Assembly: GCA_947460255.1 (NCBI GenBank) | Contig: CANHIS010000030.1 | Span: 1-36,775 of the forward strand | Length of the DNA: 36,775 bases | Reading direction: 5' to 3' | From: Bacteroidota bacterium | GTDB taxonomy: Bacteria; Bacteroidota; Bacteroidia; M30B66 | Part shown: positions 17,101 to 26,210 of the stretch, in pieces | Numbering within the stretch: position 1 is the stretch's first letter | Layout of the letters: every line of letters begins with the position of its first letter | Translations under genes and position numbers: made by a program | Notes under the pieces: model-generated | What the model was told of the DNA's origin: nothing | What the model saw: only the letters and a program-made list of their open reading frames with translations | Databases searched by the model: none

Positions 17101-17231
17101 CTTTAACAGTAAGGGATTTACTAAATACGGCTATCCAAAGACGGTACAACTTTACAGACGGCACAATCATCGATTTCGACAGTTTTAGATTTGGAACCTT
17201 CTATCAATTTGCTGTTCAATACCGACTATAA
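14190..17231 (+). CDS. TonB-dependent outer-membrane receptor with carboxypeptidase-regulatory-like domain
   Basis: A 1013-residue protein. The signal peptide ends near residue 20 (INAGAQ). Residues 22-107 are the CarbopepD regulatory-like domain (GTFRGKVSDENGETIIGAAV, then TTTDLDGNFSL). The plug domain follows (about 125-230), with VARVSGVSTNGSFITVRGIG and LPGDWAGAYLSVETKDYP. The rest is a beta-barrel ending in an aromatic-rich strand (FGTFYQFAVQYRL). The family imports substrates across the outer membrane with TonB-ExbBD energy. No SusD homologue lies beside it, so it is not a classical SusCD pair, and the substrate is unknown. It sits between two genes of the same secreted paralog family, and the next gene begins 12 bases after its stop, so the gene products probably act together. 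Confidence 0.92.
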   Translation: MKCIIASAIALLVMAINAGAQGTFRGKVSDENGETIIGAAVYLKTNKSVGTTTDLDGNFSLTIKDSLPQVIQISFVSYLLIEETIQVKKGQVLVKNFTMKPKENIIGNVEIIADAAKNKDYYLENIKKKSTTSIDYISSETMKKTGDNNVTAAVARVSGVSTNGSFITVRGIGDRYLKTNINGMRIPTLDPFTNNIKLDLFPASLVDNIIITKTASPDLPGDWAGAYLSVETKDYPDKLTISFENAFTYNPQTTGETILSTDKSSTDWLGYDNNFRDLDHSNFAAFNKNITPYQELAANGLEAYYNSIGVTANTQWNDTYFKLGLVQLGLLSPGNFNNSEAFNLARNEYNAGNYKVEAYQKINGASGESGSKFANNWQNKTQTGPVNFSQSFSIGNQLKLFGKPLGFFVGYRYNSTFRNDPSAIAQRAAIDNNGNVFKINDVTQHATRQSNGWSALLNLAYKPSPNHSVALMFMPNQNGENNIRNDAEFDDSFQTQFIYTQTQFYEQRNQMVYQLKTDHYFPKSKLKIDFNASYTNGKSKAPDFKSFNYFLNNDGLYEIDKTASRTSRFYRYLSENLLDTKVGFELPIAKQRAGLIRKIKFGGAYQYLDRDYDQYNYLLQFTKPGKFIIENNDIAAFFDLSNFDYNEEGLIDAYYERDENPGNRSIGNSAISAGFAMIDYNFNPQIRVSGGLRVEHANMFTDVTLYDSLGYADDDGRRFFKDALIALSPISGKLNETSFLPSVNFIYKLRDNEQAPINLRVNYSETVARPSLRELSEVFILDFELRVPVFGNADLKMVNIRNYDIRLENYFKSGDNVSLSLFYKDFKNHIELTNSNFGFSWQNVDKSMASGFEIEGRKKIVKNLEFRANVTLTQSRTEFTQTVLQLNNGVKTYLPIEDVSRPMFGQAPYVLNGILNYTSDTLGLTATISYNRQGKRLVITNGLGIPDVYEMPRDMIDIKVSKNVGKHWLFSLTVRDLLNTAIQRRYNFTDGTIIDFDSFRFGTFYQFAVQYRL

Positions 17232-17243
17232 TACAAATCAGTC

Positions 17244-18584
17244 ATGAGAAAATTTCTTTTATTACTGTTGAGCTTGATGGCAATTAATCAGGCAAATGCA
17301 CAACTCGAGAATATCGTCGTTGAATTGTATTATATCTCCGACGCCAATGATGCTACCGATACCCTCGGTGGCGGACTCCCAATTGGAAGCAAAACATACC
17401 GCGTATATGCCGATTTAGCGCCAAATGCAAAAATCAAAAGATTGTACGGCGATGCGAACCACCCATTAATCGTTAGAAGTACTGAGAATTTCTTCAACAA
17501 TAAAATTGATGGAAAATCTTTTGGTTACGAATTCCCGAAATCAAGATTAGATGAGAACACTGTTGCATTAGACACATGGCTAACCATCGGACAAACTACT
17601 ACCAATTCTTCTCGCCAAGCTGGCGTGCTTAAGGTAAACGATAGCGATGGATCATTTATCGCAGGTATTGGTGTGAATGACGGAGGAAGCGCAGAAATTG
17701 CGGATGGCCTTTTAAACAACAACGATCCACTTGCTGGAATTCCATTGAGCACTTCCGATGGGAACGATACCCTTGATAATTTACCTACAGCATCTGGTTC
17801 AATTGGAATTGTAAATATTATCGATGAATCCGATTCAACCATTTTTGGATCTATAATTCCTGGAAATAATTTTGAAAGCAGAAATGCTTCAGTATTTAAT
17901 TCCGGAACAAAAGGAGTTGATACCACGCTCAATCATGTGTTGCTCGCTCAATTAACCACTTTAGGGGAATTGTATTTTGAATTAAATATTGAAGTGGAGA
18001 TTGAAACACCAATCGGAAATCAAATAATTAAATACGTTGCAAGAGATTCTGTTTTAGCTGCCGATGAATTGCTAAATCCCGCACTGGTGTATCCTCCTCA
18101 GTGCGGTTGCCAGGATCCGGATTATCTAGAGTTTAGTCCGACTTATGCCTGCGGAAGCCCCGATTCTTGTCAAACTTTAATTGTATTTGGATGCCTTGAT
18201 CCAATCGCTTGCAATTATGATCCATCTGCAAACTTCAACATCATCGATTTGTGCTGCTATATTGGAGACTGCAATGATTTTGATATTTCTGTTGTTTGTC
18301 CTGAATTATCTATCAACGATCTTGATAACACCAAAAACGCCATCCAATCTTTCCCAAATCCCGGAAAAAACAGCGTTTCTATCACAGGCAATTTTACACC
18401 GTTCTCACTGTACAATGTTTCAATTTGGAACTCCGTTGGCGCCAATGTGCTCAACCAATCGAATGTTTCAACATCAGCCGGAGGCACAATTCTTTTAAAC
18501 AACCTAAACTTAGAACCAGGCATTTATTTTATTTCTGTAGAAAATAATAAACTGCGCCAATTCGGTAAATGGGTTAATCAATAA
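17244..18584 (+). CDS. secreted T9SS type A sorting-domain protein, paralog family member 2
   Basis: A 446-residue protein. The signal peptide ends INQANAQ. The shared domain (about residues 21-285) begins LENIVVELYYISDANDA and keeps FFNNKIDGK, ENTVALDTWL, HVLLAQLTT and LYFELNIEV, but is more divergent than the other two copies. Residues about 286-356 are a cysteine-rich insert with CGCQDPDYLEF, GCLDPIACNYDPSANF and CCYIGDC, a pattern repeated in many secreted Bacteroidota proteins. The end (IQSFPNPGKNSVSI to GKWVNQ) is a type A sorting domain. It lies directly downstream of the TonB-dependent receptor gene with no terminator between, suggesting a surface partner of that receptor. Function unknown. 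Confidence 0.88.
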   Translation: MRKFLLLLLSLMAINQANAQLENIVVELYYISDANDATDTLGGGLPIGSKTYRVYADLAPNAKIKRLYGDANHPLIVRSTENFFNNKIDGKSFGYEFPKSRLDENTVALDTWLTIGQTTTNSSRQAGVLKVNDSDGSFIAGIGVNDGGSAEIADGLLNNNDPLAGIPLSTSDGNDTLDNLPTASGSIGIVNIIDESDSTIFGSIIPGNNFESRNASVFNSGTKGVDTTLNHVLLAQLTTLGELYFELNIEVEIETPIGNQIIKYVARDSVLAADELLNPALVYPPQCGCQDPDYLEFSPTYACGSPDSCQTLIVFGCLDPIACNYDPSANFNIIDLCCYIGDCNDFDISVVCPELSINDLDNTKNAIQSFPNPGKNSVSITGNFTPFSLYNVSIWNSVGANVLNQSNVSTSAGGTILLNNLNLEPGIYFISVENNKLRQFGKWVNQ

Positions 18585-18592
18585 CTACGAAA

Positions 18593-19309
18593 ATGATCAA
18601 ACATTTCCTACTTTGCTTGTTGTCGCTCAGTTTATTTTCCTCTTGCGAGGATGATGTAGTGGAAGAGGTGCGACCAACTATCGATTCAATAATGGACATT
18701 GAAGGCAACACTTACCTCACCGTGAAAATCGGAGAACAATGGTGGATGGCAGAAGATCTGAAAGTAAAGAAATATCGAAACGGAGATTTAATTGAGCAAG
18801 CACAAAGTGAGGCTGGATGGGCAAATACAGCCGCTGGCTATTGTTTATTAGAAAACAATCCGTCTGCTCCAGGTTTGCTTTACAGTTGGGAAGCCGTAAA
18901 CCACAGTTCAGGCTTAGCACCCAATGGTTGGCATGTTGCCACTGAAGCCGATTGGCAAGAGCTAGAAAAACATCTCGGCATGAGTGACGAGGATGTTCAA
19001 AAAGTCAATTGGAGAGAAAGTGGCGCTTGTGGCGACCAACTCAAAGTGAAAGGCCCAGAATCATGGCTTAGTTTTGAGAATGTTTGGGGCAACAACAAGA
19101 GCGGATTTACCGCCCTCACTCCAGCTTGCAGACTCGATAATGGTTCTTGGGCAAGCCCAGGACTTGGAAGTTGCGGGTATTGGTGGAGCGCAACAGAAAA
19201 AGAACACAACACAGCTTATTTCAGAAATTTAGATTACAAAAAAAGCGGTGTTTTTAGATACTATATCAGTAAGAAATACGGAATGGCAGTGCGTTGCGTG
19301 AAGAATTAA
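18593..19309 (+). CDS. FISUMP-domain lipoprotein
   Basis: A 238-residue protein with a lipoprotein signal peptide: hydrophobic stretch, then LFSSC with the lipidated Cys at about residue 18, followed by acidic EDD. The body matches the Fibrobacter succinogenes major paralogous (FISUMP) domain: DIEGNTYLTVKIGEQWWMAE, then LYSWEAVNHSSGLAPNGWHV, EADWQELEKHLG, WGNNKSGFTALTPACR and GYWWSATEKEHNTAYFRNL. The domain is common in surface proteins of Bacteroidota and Fibrobacter, and is related in fold to C-type-lectin-like or formylglycine-generating-enzyme-like modules; its role is not established. Spacing of 8 bases from the previous stop implies one transcript. Confidence 0.88.
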   Translation: MIKHFLLCLLSLSLFSSCEDDVVEEVRPTIDSIMDIEGNTYLTVKIGEQWWMAEDLKVKKYRNGDLIEQAQSEAGWANTAAGYCLLENNPSAPGLLYSWEAVNHSSGLAPNGWHVATEADWQELEKHLGMSDEDVQKVNWRESGACGDQLKVKGPESWLSFENVWGNNKSGFTALTPACRLDNGSWASPGLGSCGYWWSATEKEHNTAYFRNLDYKKSGVFRYYISKKYGMAVRCVKN

Positions 19310-19359
19310 TTTAAAAGCCGGTTGATAAGTGCTAACTCGTTTGCATTTAGTAAGACATT

Positions 19360-22300
19360 TTGAAGAAATCTCAATACAATCATTTTATTGAAGTCTGTCT
19401 TCTTTGTTTAAGGTATTTCAAACATAAATATCTGATTAGGAATCTTGCGTCCTTTCTTGTCTTACTGCAAACCACTATTCCATTAGAATTTAAAGGCAAT
19501 TCATTCGCACCACCGCCCGACGAATATTCATTGGTTCCCGTTGCCGGGGATATCGTTTTCACCTGTTTCCAGTCGGCATATCCCGACGCGATCGAATGGA
19601 TTACCCTAAGACGTCTCGACCTGAGAAATCTTAAGGTTACCGACAACGGAATCGCCAGCAGTGGACTGTTACTTTCAGCAGAAGGAACCTACACATTTCC
19701 AAATATTTCATCACTTGCAGATGTTCCTGCTGGAACGATTGTGCGCCTCGACGAACTTTCAGGCACCAACGATTTTGATCCAAGCGATGGTGTAATTCAC
19801 ATTTTTGGAAGCGGAACCACAATAGCTTCAGCACCAAATTTCAACTTAGGAATTAACGGCGATCAAGCCATTGTTTATTCAGGCACTAGCACCTCGTCAA
19901 TCTATATTGCAGGAATTACAGGTGCTTCGTCGGTTGCAAACTGGAACTCAGGTGCTACCGGTGTAACCACAAGCAGAGCACCGGGCACTTCATCGGATCT
20001 TTACTTTAGTTCGAACGACAATGCTTTTTACAATGGTACTGCCTCAGGAAACTCCACGGTAATTAAATCTTCGGCCCTCAATACTTCATTTTGGAATGTT
20101 TCTGCAAGTTCACAAGTAGCGCGATTCGACAGAAAAAACATTCTTTTCGATGAACCGATTTATGTTTCTGGAAACCTTGTGGTTTCGAATGTTACTTCAA
20201 CATCGCTCAGTATCGATGCTTCTTCAATAGCATTTATCAACGAATTTCAAGCAACAACGCGCTACGCAATACTTGTACGACAGGGTGCTGTATCGTCAAA
20301 TCCAGCCGATCGTTATACCTGTTACCCTACTGGAATTTCTGATTTAACCGAGAATTTCTCCACTGCTAATTCTGTTGTTTCTTCTGCAACAAACATTTGT
20401 ACTGGCACAAATGGAACTGGCAAAATCGTTTACTTGGGCTATGATAAACCATCCAACTTTGTTGTGAATGGACTTGCACCAAATACGAATTACCATATTT
20501 CATTTTATGCCTTAAATGGCAACGGCTGGAGCACCAACTTTTCCTCCTCGTTCGTTTCAATTCCTCAAACAACACTCATTTCGCCGCCATTCTTGGTGAA
20601 TAGTCCCATTGGTGCAATTACAGAAAACAGTGCAGCACTTCAAAGTCAAGTTGTGGCAGATGGCGGATCGGCTGTTGTTGAACGTGGATTTTTTTGGGAT
20701 ACTTATCCAAATCCTGATTTCCCAGGCTTGGGAAGCACTTGGGACGGAACAGGTACAGGATTTTTCAACAACACCATTTTTGGCCTCGATCCACAAACTC
20801 AATATTGGAGCAATGCCTATGCAGCAAATGCAGCCGGAATTGGGCTTGGCATGTATCAATCATTCTTTACACTTTCGAACCGCCCAACAACCCAAGTTTC
20901 CGAGTTTTTAGCTGCCGGAATGAGTGCGTCACAAATTAATTTGGCTTGGGAAATAAGCGAATTTCCTAGTACTGGTGCCACAGTGAAAGGCTATGTATTG
21001 ATTCGTGCTGCCAACGGATTGAATCCAACATTTTCGGCACAAAACGGGAATGCACCATCGGTATCGGTTGGACAAATTGTAGCTTCAAACATTAGCGCAT
21101 CTCAAGCTGTCTTTTCCGACTTGGCGCTAACAGCCTCTACAATTTATACCTATCAAATTATTCCATTTTGTTGGGATGGGGTAAATCCGCAAACCTATCA
21201 TTATCTGAGTGCAAGTGCCCCATTTGCAACGGCCAACACGTTTTCAATTGGCTGCTCAAAACCTACTGTTCAAGTTCAAAATCCAGTTGCAGCACAGGCA
21301 TCGATAACATCAATAAATTTAGTTTGGCAAAACGGCTCAGGTAACCAAACCTTGATTATTGCTAGAGAAAATTATCCAGCGTCATCCATTCCACAAGACG
21401 GTTCCAACTATACTGGCAACTCCTTATTCGGCGAGGGAACTCAAATTTCAGCCAACGAATTTGTTGTTTTTAACGGTACCTCAAATTCGGTAACGATCAA
21501 CAACCTGAATCCAGGATCCACCTACTTTTTTAGCATTTACACCTTGAATTCGAGTGGCTTTTGTTATTTATCTGACTCACCATCAACAACCTTATTTCAG
21601 TTGATGATGTCGAATTCAGTAATCGAAACATTCGAGCCTTCATTAAAGCCAACTTATGCAACGGCGGTTGTTCAGGGTAATTTGGGCTTGTGGACATTCA
21701 ACGATGCATTAATTGGATCGACAGCAGGCGAAGATCAATTCAATGGAACCCGATCCGCAAGAATCATCAACGGTGGTTCTATCGAAATGGCATTCGAAAA
21801 GCCTAACGGATTGAGTGAAGTTTCCCTTCAGCATGCTTCATTCGGTTCAGATGGAAACTCTACTTGGCAACTCGAAGTTTCCAACAATGGCGGATCCAGT
21901 TTCGATGCATTTGTGAGTCCGATTTTTACATCCTCAACGAATGCTTCACTAACACAAGTTACACTTCCAACCTCCATCACAGGAAACATTAAAATCCGAA
22001 TCCAGAAACTATCAGGTGGATCCAACAGAATCAACATCGACGACATTTCCATTGTGAGCTTGTTGCCAAATCAAACCATCGAAACACTGCTCCCATCAAG
22101 CAGCACGCTGTGTTTATCGGCAACCGGAAATGTGAGCATCCCCTACTCGATCACTGGAGTGTTTGAAGCATCCAATATGTTCTTTGCCGAAATTTCCGAC
22201 CCTTCGGGAAGCTTCGAAAACCCCACGCTCATCGGGCAACTTTCTTCAAATGTATCGGGCAGTATAGGTGGAGCCATTCCGTCGAGCATCCCATCGGGAA

Positions 22301-25224
22301 ATGGATATAAAATTCGTGTAAAATCAACCGCTCCTGCCATTGTTGGAACAGAAATCTCAAATCCGATAACGGTAATAAGTAGTGTGCCCAATGTGAATGG
22401 ATTTTTCGCTGAAGTGATCAATGGCAGCAGCGTGAGGCTCAACTGGCAAAACCCATCAGCTTGCTTTGATGAAATCTTAATCGTTGGAAAATCGGGAAAC
22501 ACCGTAACTGCTTCACCTTCAGGAAATGGCGCCACGTATGTGCCCAACAGTACTTTTGGTTTTGCGGGAAGCGGAAGTGGTTTGCCTTCGAACGAATTTG
22601 CTGTTTTAAAACAAGCAGGTGCATCCACCGTAATTGTAAATGGTTTAAGCAATCTCAACACTTACTATTTCAAAGTTTTTGTGCGTAGTGGCAACACTTG
22701 GAGCAATGGTTTAGTGGTTTCAATTAGTCCTTTCGCCCCACAGTTTGGAGATTTTCAAACTGTGAGCTCAGGCAATTATACCAATCCTGCTATTTGGTTA
22801 ACCTACAATGGCGTTTCGTGGGTGGCGGCGAATAGGTATCCAAATCAATTTGGAGCTATGCCAGCCAATATTAACGTGAAAATTAGAACTGGGCATACCG
22901 TGGTGCTCGACAACAATTTACCTACTAAACCAATTAAAAATCTCACCCTCGAAGTTGGAAGCAGATTGTTTACCAACGACAGCACCATCAATGCGAACAG
23001 ATATCTCACTGTGTTTGGAAACATCCTCTGCAATGGAAATATCGGCAATAGTTTTAATCGTTACGACAATATCAGTTTCAATATCGAAGGCTCCAATTGC
23101 ACCATCAGTGGTACGGGAACCTTTAATTGCGGCCGGATGCGCAAAAACAGCACAACCAATGCAAGTACACGGCTCATTTTTGGCATGTCGGCAGCCATCA
23201 AGTATGGATCTGGAACGGGGCGAGGTTGTGGATTGTATAACAACGCAAACGGAGATGGCGAATTTTCGATCACCGTGAACGCCAATTGTACACTCGACTT
23301 ACTTGCTCCGACCAACGAAATGGCCGATTTCGCCCTTGACGGAACCGATGGAGAAGCACCTCAACAACGCTTCGGCACCTTAACTGTGTTAGGCAGCATG
23401 AACGTTTCAGGTACTATTTATGCGCTAACCAACAACATCAACCATGCGGTAAAAATTGAAGTGGAGCAAAACGGGAAGTTAAGTTGCTCGGCAATTTGCA
23501 CTGCCAATGCAGGAAGTTTAAGCAGCTCAGTTCATCAAGGAAGCAACGTTGGCGGATCAATCTTGCGCGTAAAGTCGAGAGGTATATTAGAAATTACTGG
23601 TGGGAAGTTGGAAAATCCGAGCATTCACAACCTTGGGTTCTGCAAAAGAAATAGCAACTCATGGCCTGGAAATTTTACGTCGGGCCTTGGCACTCAAAAT
23701 TCGATCTTCGATTTTCAAGCCTCATCAACAGTAGTGTATTCGGGAAAAACCGGAAAACTGTTTGTGCAAGCCGACAAATTGAATTACGCCAACTTAACCT
23801 TCACCAACAGAGGTGCAAAAGAGATTGTAGATACTTTGCGCGTTTCGGAAAACTTGAGCATTATGACTCCGAGTGTGTTTAATGCACAAAACAACTTGAT
23901 TTACTTGGGTGGAAATTGGATCAACCAAAGCGAGAAAAGTTTTTCGGAAGCAACCTCAACGGTGATCTTCGAAGGCAGCAGCAGCCAAATGATCTCCAAC
24001 AGAGGTGGTGAAGTTTTTTACAACATTTCTTTGCAAAATCCTGCTGCAATAAATTCACTTGGCGATTTACAAGTTCGAAATCAACTTGAAATGGTACAAG
24101 GAAATCTGCAAGCAGAAAATCTTTTGGTGACCCTCGGAGAATCCGTTACTAACACTGGAAATTTGCAGTACCAAAACGGTCGAATCATCGGCAAAATGAG
24201 AAGGTGGTTTGGATCGGCTTCGAATTCGGGCTCTGAAAGCGGATTGTTCCCGATCGGCAATTCGCTTCACGATCAGTTTGTTACTGTTGAGTACATGAGT
24301 GCACCATCTTCAGGCGGTACCTTAACTGCTGGATTTGTGCCTGAGAACATGGCTCAATTTGGCGTACCTGCAAATCCATTCCCGATTGCAGCATCAGGAA
24401 GCTGCCCCGAATTTTTAGCCACAAATCTTTCAGAACAAGGCTATTGGGAAATGGTTGATGCAAGCGGATTAAGTGGAGGTAATTACGATATCACTTTCGA
24501 AGCTGGTGGATTTTCGATCGTTACAGATCCTTGCTTATTAACTGCGCTCAAAAGAGTTGGGAGTGGCTCTTGGGAAGAAAGTGGAAGCCACGCGGCATCA
24601 TTGGGAATCGCTAACCGTCCAATTGTAAAACGCGAAGGAGCATCAGGTTGGAGCAATTGGGGCTTTGGTGCTGGAGGATTAAATCCGTTGCCAATCGAGT
24701 TAATTGATTTCACCGTTGAGCAAAAAGCTACATCCGTAGAATTAAAATGGCGAACAGCTTCTGAACTTAACAACGCGCAATTTGTAATCGAACGCAGCAG
24801 CAATGCCGTAAACTTCGATGCGCTTCTTTCAGTGCCCGGCGCAGGAAACTCGAACGTGGTGCTCGAGTATATGGAGCAAGACCAAAATCCGCTTGCCGGA
24901 ATTAGTTATTACAGGTTAAAGCAAATCGACTTTAATGGCGATTTCACTTACAGCCCAATAAAGCCTGTGAATTTCTCTGCATCGAACCGCCTGTTGCTCA
25001 ATTCGTGGAGCATAAGTGAAGGAACATTGAATTTGGATATCTCAACCACCGAAAAGGCAGTAACAGTTGTTGTGTACGATATTTCTGGGCGCACAATTAA
25101 GAAATCAGATTTCAATGGATCTGACAATTCATTTCAAATAGGACTTCCATATTTAAGCCACGGAATTTACATGGTTTCAATTTCGGATGGTAAAGATTAT
25201 TTGAACTTCAAGGTTTTTCGTTAG
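19360..25224 (+). CDS. 1954-residue multidomain T9SS type A surface protein (TTG start)
   Basis: One very long frame. An in-frame TAA lies 9 bases upstream of the only plausible start, a TTG; the first internal Met is near residue 498, well inside the folded region. Residues 1-28 are an unusually long basic leader before a hydrophobic signal segment (LASFLVLLQTTIPLEF). Order of modules: an N-terminal domain (AGDIVFTCFQSAYPDAIEWITL, TDNGIASSG, LSAEGTYTF) common in Bacteroidota surface proteins; several fibronectin-III-like modules to ~750; a jelly-roll domain (~750-900, ETFEPSLKP to INIDDISIV); further Fn3-like modules; a beta-helix-like stretch (~1128-1560) opening FGDFQTVSSGNYTNPAIW; the linker LKWRTASELNNAQFVIERSS; and a type A sorting domain to the end (YDISGRTIKKSDF, LSHGIYMVSI). 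It is likely an adhesin or matrix protein; the activity is unknown. Confidence 0.85.
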   Translation: MKKSQYNHFIEVCLLCLRYFKHKYLIRNLASFLVLLQTTIPLEFKGNSFAPPPDEYSLVPVAGDIVFTCFQSAYPDAIEWITLRRLDLRNLKVTDNGIASSGLLLSAEGTYTFPNISSLADVPAGTIVRLDELSGTNDFDPSDGVIHIFGSGTTIASAPNFNLGINGDQAIVYSGTSTSSIYIAGITGASSVANWNSGATGVTTSRAPGTSSDLYFSSNDNAFYNGTASGNSTVIKSSALNTSFWNVSASSQVARFDRKNILFDEPIYVSGNLVVSNVTSTSLSIDASSIAFINEFQATTRYAILVRQGAVSSNPADRYTCYPTGISDLTENFSTANSVVSSATNICTGTNGTGKIVYLGYDKPSNFVVNGLAPNTNYHISFYALNGNGWSTNFSSSFVSIPQTTLISPPFLVNSPIGAITENSAALQSQVVADGGSAVVERGFFWDTYPNPDFPGLGSTWDGTGTGFFNNTIFGLDPQTQYWSNAYAANAAGIGLGMYQSFFTLSNRPTTQVSEFLAAGMSASQINLAWEISEFPSTGATVKGYVLIRAANGLNPTFSAQNGNAPSVSVGQIVASNISASQAVFSDLALTASTIYTYQIIPFCWDGVNPQTYHYLSASAPFATANTFSIGCSKPTVQVQNPVAAQASITSINLVWQNGSGNQTLIIARENYPASSIPQDGSNYTGNSLFGEGTQISANEFVVFNGTSNSVTINNLNPGSTYFFSIYTLNSSGFCYLSDSPSTTLFQLMMSNSVIETFEPSLKPTYATAVVQGNLGLWTFNDALIGSTAGEDQFNGTRSARIINGGSIEMAFEKPNGLSEVSLQHASFGSDGNSTWQLEVSNNGGSSFDAFVSPIFTSSTNASLTQVTLPTSITGNIKIRIQKLSGGSNRINIDDISIVSLLPNQTIETLLPSSSTLCLSATGNVSIPYSITGVFEASNMFFAEISDPSGSFENPTLIGQLSSNVSGSIGGAIPSSIPSGNGYKIRVKSTAPAIVGTEISNPITVISSVPNVNGFFAEVINGSSVRLNWQNPSACFDEILIVGKSGNTVTASPSGNGATYVPNSTFGFAGSGSGLPSNEFAVLKQAGASTVIVNGLSNLNTYYFKVFVRSGNTWSNGLVVSISPFAPQFGDFQTVSSGNYTNPAIWLTYNGVSWVAANRYPNQFGAMPANINVKIRTGHTVVLDNNLPTKPIKNLTLEVGSRLFTNDSTINANRYLTVFGNILCNGNIGNSFNRYDNISFNIEGSNCTISGTGTFNCGRMRKNSTTNASTRLIFGMSAAIKYGSGTGRGCGLYNNANGDGEFSITVNANCTLDLLAPTNEMADFALDGTDGEAPQQRFGTLTVLGSMNVSGTIYALTNNINHAVKIEVEQNGKLSCSAICTANAGSLSSSVHQGSNVGGSILRVKSRGILEITGGKLENPSIHNLGFCKRNSNSWPGNFTSGLGTQNSIFDFQASSTVVYSGKTGKLFVQADKLNYANLTFTNRGAKEIVDTLRVSENLSIMTPSVFNAQNNLIYLGGNWINQSEKSFSEATSTVIFEGSSSQMISNRGGEVFYNISLQNPAAINSLGDLQVRNQLEMVQGNLQAENLLVTLGESVTNTGNLQYQNGRIIGKMRRWFGSASNSGSESGLFPIGNSLHDQFVTVEYMSAPSSGGTLTAGFVPENMAQFGVPANPFPIAASGSCPEFLATNLSEQGYWEMVDASGLSGGNYDITFEAGGFSIVTDPCLLTALKRVGSGSWEESGSHAASLGIANRPIVKREGASGWSNWGFGAGGLNPLPIELIDFTVEQKATSVELKWRTASELNNAQFVIERSSNAVNFDALLSVPGAGNSNVVLEYMEQDQNPLAGISYYRLKQIDFNGDFTYSPIKPVNFSASNRLLLNSWSISEGTLNLDISTTEKAVTVVVYDISGRTIKKSDFNGSDNSFQIGLPYLSHGIYMVSISDGKDYLNFKVFR

Positions 25225-25339
25225 ATCCATAAATATCTGTTTCGGCAGTTCTTCGGGCCTTGAAAATAATTGCAGAATTAAAGAAGCCATTTACATTCGG
25301 TTTGCATTTCATTCCTTTTCCCGATGTATGCATTAAAAT

Positions 25340-25396
25340 GAGAAAACACTTGCTCATCAGTTAAAGCTTCATGACAAATGCAAAGTGTTCTCTTTT
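25340..25396 (+). terminator. possible terminator-like hairpin after the 1954-residue gene
   Basis: GAGAAAACACTTGC (25340-25353) pairs imperfectly with GCAAAGTGTTCTC (25380-25392), with small bulges and a ~26-base loop, followed by TTTT. It lies about 115 bases after the stop codon at 25224. The long loop and bulges make it weaker than the other terminators in the window. Confidence 0.4.
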
Positions 25397-25511
25397 GCAG
25401 GAATGGACAGGATATTTTACAAGGGTAAAAAATCAGTTATCAGCATTTTGTTGTTTCTACATTTAGCCAGTGGACGCTTAAACCAAATTTGAATTTGAGG
25501 CACGAACTTAT

Positions 25512-25553
25512 TCGCCCTTCAATTCAATTTCTAATTGAGGGTGCGATTTTTTT
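25512..25553 (+). terminator. intrinsic terminator in the 25.2-26.2 kb gap
   Basis: TCGCCCTTCAATT (25512-25524) pairs with AATTGAGGGTGCGA (25533-25546), with one bulged base and one G-U pair, followed by seven T's. It is about 290 bases after the nearest upstream stop, so it either ends a long 3' untranslated region or closes an untranslated transcript. The 3' arm can alternatively pair with a downstream copy-like sequence starting TTCGCCTCA (25552 onward). Confidence 0.65.
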
Positions 25554-26181
25554 CGCCTCATAATTCGTTATTTAAACAAAGGTCCGATTTTAATCTAAAA
25601 CCAATTTGGCGCTATATCTAGTCTGGTTGTGAAACCAATAAATGGGATTTGAATTAAAAGTTGCCCTACGAAATCATCCAATTGATTTTACTGTATGAAG
25701 TTGTTTTTAGGACTGCTGCAATAGAATAAATAACCATTACAAGGATTAATTTAAAACTTTCCAACAGTGCTGCTTTATAAAATTCATTATTGATGTTTTT
25801 CATCAAATTAAAAACTGAGAATCACCTCCTATTTAAATTCGCGAAACATTGTTGTACATTATTTAAGCACAATTAACAATTGTCGGCTTTCAAGGATGAA
25901 TTTATTAATATCGAATTAACAATAAAGCGCAATTGGCTGTAAACGCTAAATCAATTCGCCGTATTCAACAGCAACAGAACGACCTTAATAGTGTGAAATA
26001 AACAACAAATCAATCGATTTAATGAATTTTCTATAATTTAAAAACAAGATACACTTGTTCTCCATAATTACAGAAAAAGGAATTTACATCATCATTCAAT
26101 ATTAAATTATGGTTTAATTAATGTTCTTGGTAATAACAATTGGTTCGTTCATTCATAATAATTGAATAATCCAATTACTCC

Positions 26182-26210
26182 TTTGAGCAAACACTGCCGA
26201 GCAATATTTG
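26182..26210 (+). promoter_or_regulatory. promoter of the codon-biased gene pair
   Basis: TTTG (26182-26185), 17 bases, then AATATTTG (26203-26210): a good -33 element and a -7 element one base away from TAnnTTTG, at accepted spacing. Transcription would begin near 26216, 30 bases before the ATG at 26246. The leader then contains a perfect short palindrome, ACTCAATTTTGAGT (26215-26228). The position also argues against the upstream TTG start at 26162. Confidence 0.5.

Larger units (their letters stand above)
25225..26181. other. long AT-rich intergenic region with hairpins, no gene seen
   Basis: About 950 bases between two surface-protein genes with no ORF of plausible coding quality on either strand. 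It contains two hairpin-T-tract structures (listed separately) in its first 330 bases, then a very AT-rich stretch (about 25580-26160) with many TTAATT/AATTAA runs. Nothing else is recognisable: no tRNA, insertion sequence or known RNA. It may hold distal regulatory sites for the highly biased gene pair downstream. Confidence 0.5.
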
